From positions 10,850,001 to 10,914,000 of the forward strand of contig NC_065873.1 of NCBI RefSeq assembly GCF_933775445.1: 64,000 nucleotides of DNA, in the 5' to 3' direction. The translations under genes and the position numbers were made by a program. Source of the DNA: Argentina anserina. Lineage: Eukaryota > Streptophyta > Magnoliopsida > Rosales > Rosaceae. Positions 61,201 to 64,000 of the stretch are shown here, in pieces. Each line of letters starts with the position of its first letter. The stretch's first letter is position 1. The notes under the pieces are model-generated. The model had not been told where the DNA came from, made no database searches, and was given only the letters and a program-made list of their open reading frames with translations.

Positions 61201-63752
61201 ATTTTACTGCATCATGCAGTACTGGCTACTTATCTGAAAATATCTACATCAAGAGGAACACAAGTATTTTTCAGTAACGGAGACAAAATACGGTTTTGCT
61301 TAGGACAGAAAAATACTTTCTTTTCTTTAAGAGTTTTATCCAGCATCTTCAGAATATTTTTGTCTGTAAAAAAGAATGTTTTTTTGTTCCCATACATCAC
61401 ATCTGTATGAACAAATATCTTTAATTTTAGTGCTAATTGGTTATTCCTTATGTGCAGATTCAGGAAGAAACAGTTTTCTGAAAATGTTTGAAGGAAAAAT
61501 GGAAGATAAGCGCAAACGCCTGAAAGAAAGTGGTAGACATCTTTAAGTAGTGAGCATCTCTAGTTTACTTGATAGATTTAAATCAGTGTGTCCAAACTGC
61601 TTCGAAGCACTTACTACTGATGTTTACTTTTTTATTTTTATGCTTTGCATGGTGCATCTAATTGCTATTTGTCTTGTTTTTTTGGTTAGGTCAGGAGCTT
61701 GCTTTCTCTTGGGCTCTATGTGCTGTCTGCCTAGTCGGTCATCTATCTCATTTTTTTGGACCTACTGCTTCATGGATCCATGGATTTCATTCAACAGGAT
61801 TCCATATGTCTCTATCTTTATTTACATTGCTTGGTCTTGGGCGTCGGCTTATCCTTGATGGTTTGAAGAGTCTTGTTAAAGGGGCTCCAAATATGAATAC
61901 TTTAGTTGGTCTTGGGGCTTTATCTTCATTTACAGTCAGTTCCTTAGCTGCCTTCATACCAAAGCTGGTTGGTGCTAATCGTCTTCTTCATTATGGGTTG
62001 TGTACATTTATGAAGTTCTAATTACTGATTCTGGATGAACTAATTGAATTCTTTGTTGTTAAGATGATGAACAGCAATTTGACATTCTAGGTTTCCTCAC
62101 TTTTCCTCCAGCAAATTGCTGGTAAAGGTCCAGTGTTTTAATCCCCCCTTCCACAGTAGTTAGGATGCTGGGGAACACATTTTTTATGTTTTATCAGTTG
62201 GTGTTGTTTTTTTGTACTTGCATCTTTTATGTGAATGCCCAAACATCTAAAATATGATCTATTATTACCTTATCAACATAATTATTTTAAAGATCATAAA
62301 ACACATAATCAAAATTACATATTTATATATGCTAACAACTCTCAAGGTTAAGAATGCTAGAATCTTAATTATAGAAGAAGAGGGAACAGAAAGAAGGAAG
62401 GAGAAGGAGAAAGAGAAAGAAAAAAAAACGCAGAGAAAAGTTAGGACTAGATTGTGATATGACTGCATTTATACAATCATACATCCTCATTAATATTATT
62501 TGTTGCTAGAATGGTGGATATGATTGAGATTACCCGAAGGAGAAAGAGAGAAAAAAAAACGCAGAGAAAAGTTAGGACTAGATTCTGATATGACTGCATT
62601 TATACAATCATACATCCTCATTAATATTATTTGTTGCTAGAATGGTGATATGATTGAGTTACCTGAAGATGTGCTGTGTGGAGAAATTTTGGTGGCATGG
62701 ATTGAGTTACCTGATAGACTGACTAGCCAATGATTGGATTGTGTCTTCTTTATATATATATATATATATTACCTTAATTTTAAAATTTAAATTCACTCTT
62801 TTCCCTTTTGTTTTCTAAATTAATAGAGATGTCTAGGAACAGATCTGTACTCTTCTTGCTGCTTCTTTTGCCAAATGCTCAATGTTAGCTTCTGGATGCA
62901 GGGCTGGAAGACTTTCTTTGAGGAACCAATTATGTTGATAGCATTCATACTCCTGGGGAGGAATCTTGAACAAAGAGCTAAAATTAAAGCAAGCAGTGAT
63001 ATGACCGAGCTTCTTAGTATTTTACCAGCAAAAGCTCGTCTTCTCGTCAATGATGGTGTTAAAGATTCGGAAACCATAGTTGAAGTTCCATCGAACAGCC
63101 TCTGTGCAGGAGATCAAGTTATTGTTCTACCTGGAGTATGGTCAACTTGTCATTTATTATTTGTTGTTTTGTACTTTCCCTTGAACATTATCTATGTGTA
63201 GCTTTCTCACTTATACCATAATCGAATTTTGCTTTTGGGGAATTATTCTTTTATTCCGTGGGAAACCACTTGTTTAATTAGCTCTCGCTTTCAATTTCTG
63301 GGATCATAAACATAGTAGTTTGTGAATAATAAATTCTTGTTTAAAATACAATTTCTTTTAATTTAAGGAATTCACTTCTCCCATTGCATTAGGACCGTGT
63401 TCCAGTAGATGGAATTGTTAAAGCTGGTAGAAGTACCATTGATGAGTCAAGTTTTACTGGAGAGCCATTGCCTGTGACCAAACTACCTGGGGTACATATC
63501 TGCTTGCTCAGAATGGGCCTCATTTTTATTCAGAAATTACTTCATTTACCTAATTTCCATGTGTTATATGAATTTATCATGACATTGGAATACGTTTTGT
63601 TTATGCCAGAGTCAAGTTGCAGCTGGAAGCATAAATATCAACGGAAGTCTGACAATTGCAGTGCAGAGACCTGGTGGTGAGACTGCAATGGCAGACATTG
63701 TTCGTCTAGTAGAACAAGCACAGAGTCAGGAGGCTCCAGTCTGGCTGACAAG
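58237..63752 (+). CDS. PAA1: PAA1/HMA6-like chloroplast copper P-type ATPase, 5' part
   Basis: Copper P1B-ATPase of the chloroplast envelope, supplying copper to plastocyanin and stromal superoxide dismutase. Exons: 58237-58605, 58709-58762, 58923-59076, 61458-61532, 61690-61967, 62902-63135, 63393-63491, 63610-63752, all with GT-AG ends. Exons 1-7 keep one frame (421 codons). The Ser/Arg-rich N-terminus fits a transit peptide, followed by a Gly-rich linker (SGGGNGGFGGESGGG). Exon 2 encodes the metal site GMTCGGCAASV (Cys127, Cys130). Exons 5-6 encode four membrane segments. Exon 7 ends in the actuator motif TGEPLPVTK (TGE about 410-412). Exon 8 should end with a QRLADK-type sequence but reads EAPVWLTR, consistent with a 7-bp loss: 143 bp found, 150 expected for an in-phase exon. 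The phosphorylation domain lies beyond the window. This could be a functional gene with a sequence error, a null allele or a pseudogene. Confidence 0.85.
60087..60860 (+). other. exon-like fragments inside PAA1 intron 3
   Basis: At 60092-60229, right after an AG, the frame SLNRLVDWFEGNSVADHLFIGECAVSL continues to LRTP before a stop. At 60690-60860 another protein-like stretch appears (EDSLEKFWEILVKTSF, then AKEMRIEAGIESK). Both look coding in composition but I do not recognise the family, and PAA1 has no such segment. They may be pieces of another gene inserted in this 2.4-kb intron, or chance. Confidence 0.3.
62397..62670. repeat. tandem duplication of about 140 bp in PAA1 intron 5
   Basis: Two nearly identical copies share a purine-rich GAGAAAGAG tract, AACGCAGAGAAAAGTTAGGA, and TTTATACAATCATACATCC. 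They start near 62397 and 62536. A (TA)n run follows at 62751-62769. Confidence 0.85.
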
Positions 63753-64000
63753 GTCATCACTCTTAGTGCTTGAATTGACATTATTTTGCAGTTATGTTCT
63801 CACAGCTGTGATATCCATCTGACCTTGAAGTATATATAGACATATTTATTTATAAAGTGAACCTGCCTTTAGTAAACATATAAAACCCAAGCAAACCCCT
63901 GCTTTCTATCAATTTTAATAAATTTATTATTAGGGTGAAAAATTTATCTTATCAATTTTAAACCCAAGCAACCCCTATATAATGAAATTAAATAAGAAAT
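63753..64000 (+). other. start of PAA1 intron 8
   Basis: It follows the GT donor at 63753. No sequence resembling the next PAA1 exon is visible before the window ends. Confidence 0.6.

Noticed and set aside
1..64000. CRISPR arrays, bacterial operons, phage or plasmid features, tRNA or rRNA genes
   Set aside because: The tandem repeats present are plant-type duplications without regular spacers. No cloverleaf or rRNA sequence was recognised by eye, although a tRNA scan could not be run.

Overview
The window is nuclear DNA of a flowering plant, most likely a eudicot. It has intron-rich genes with GT-AG junctions, a chloroplast-type copper ATPase gene, and a dense set of plant transposons (Athila-like and chromovirus-like Ty3/gypsy elements, CACTA, hAT- and Mutator-type elements). 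A rosid such as a Rosaceae species would fit the impression given by the gene copies, but nothing here proves it. Only the last 16 kb carries recognisable host genes with intact or nearly intact structure.

Positions 1-33,000 are a transposon cluster. From the left: a small hAT-like element with a duplicated 8-bp target (752-1255), an LTR fragment (2344-3520), the end of a CACTA element (to 4486), then a degenerate Athila-like polymerase gene (4487-6411, resuming at 17020). That Athila copy is split by a foreign LTR remnant (6417-17014, target GGTTA). The LTR remnant is split in turn by an almost complete Ty3/gypsy element in minus orientation (8322-16195, target TGACC). This makes three nested layers, each junction readable to the base. 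Next come a decayed CACTA transposon (18.8-23.05 kb), a truncated LTR with TGATAG ends, and a second Athila-like copy (24.45-30.98 kb). The second copy is split by a 3,022-bp element whose ends are a 760-bp, nearly identical INVERTED repeat, yet which has LTR-type TG/CA ends and a 5-bp target duplication (27481-30502). This is the most unusual structure in the window.

Positions 33,400-41,020 hold three broken host-gene copies: an HSP70-14/15-type (Hsp110-like) chaperone, an aldo-keto reductase first exon, and MAK16. Between them are several tandem duplications, including a 280-bp higher-order repeat. All three retain introns or splice sites, so they look like decayed DNA duplicates rather than retrocopies.

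Positions 41,100-47,990 have no recognisable gene. They contain a GC-rich hAT-like element, another TGATAG LTR fragment, and a tandem duplication interrupted by a Mutator-type element with a perfect 9-bp target duplication (45889-46614).

Positions 47,997-64,000 carry two divergent genes separated by 465 bp between start codons. BMS1 (minus) is a ribosome-biogenesis GTPase; I could trace 16 exons with an uninterrupted 1,214-codon frame. PAA1/HMA6 (plus) is a chloroplast-envelope copper P-type ATPase that runs off the right edge. Seven exons join in frame, but the eighth appears to lack 7 bp, which would shift the frame. The two products do not act in one pathway; the shared upstream region is a candidate bidirectional promoter.
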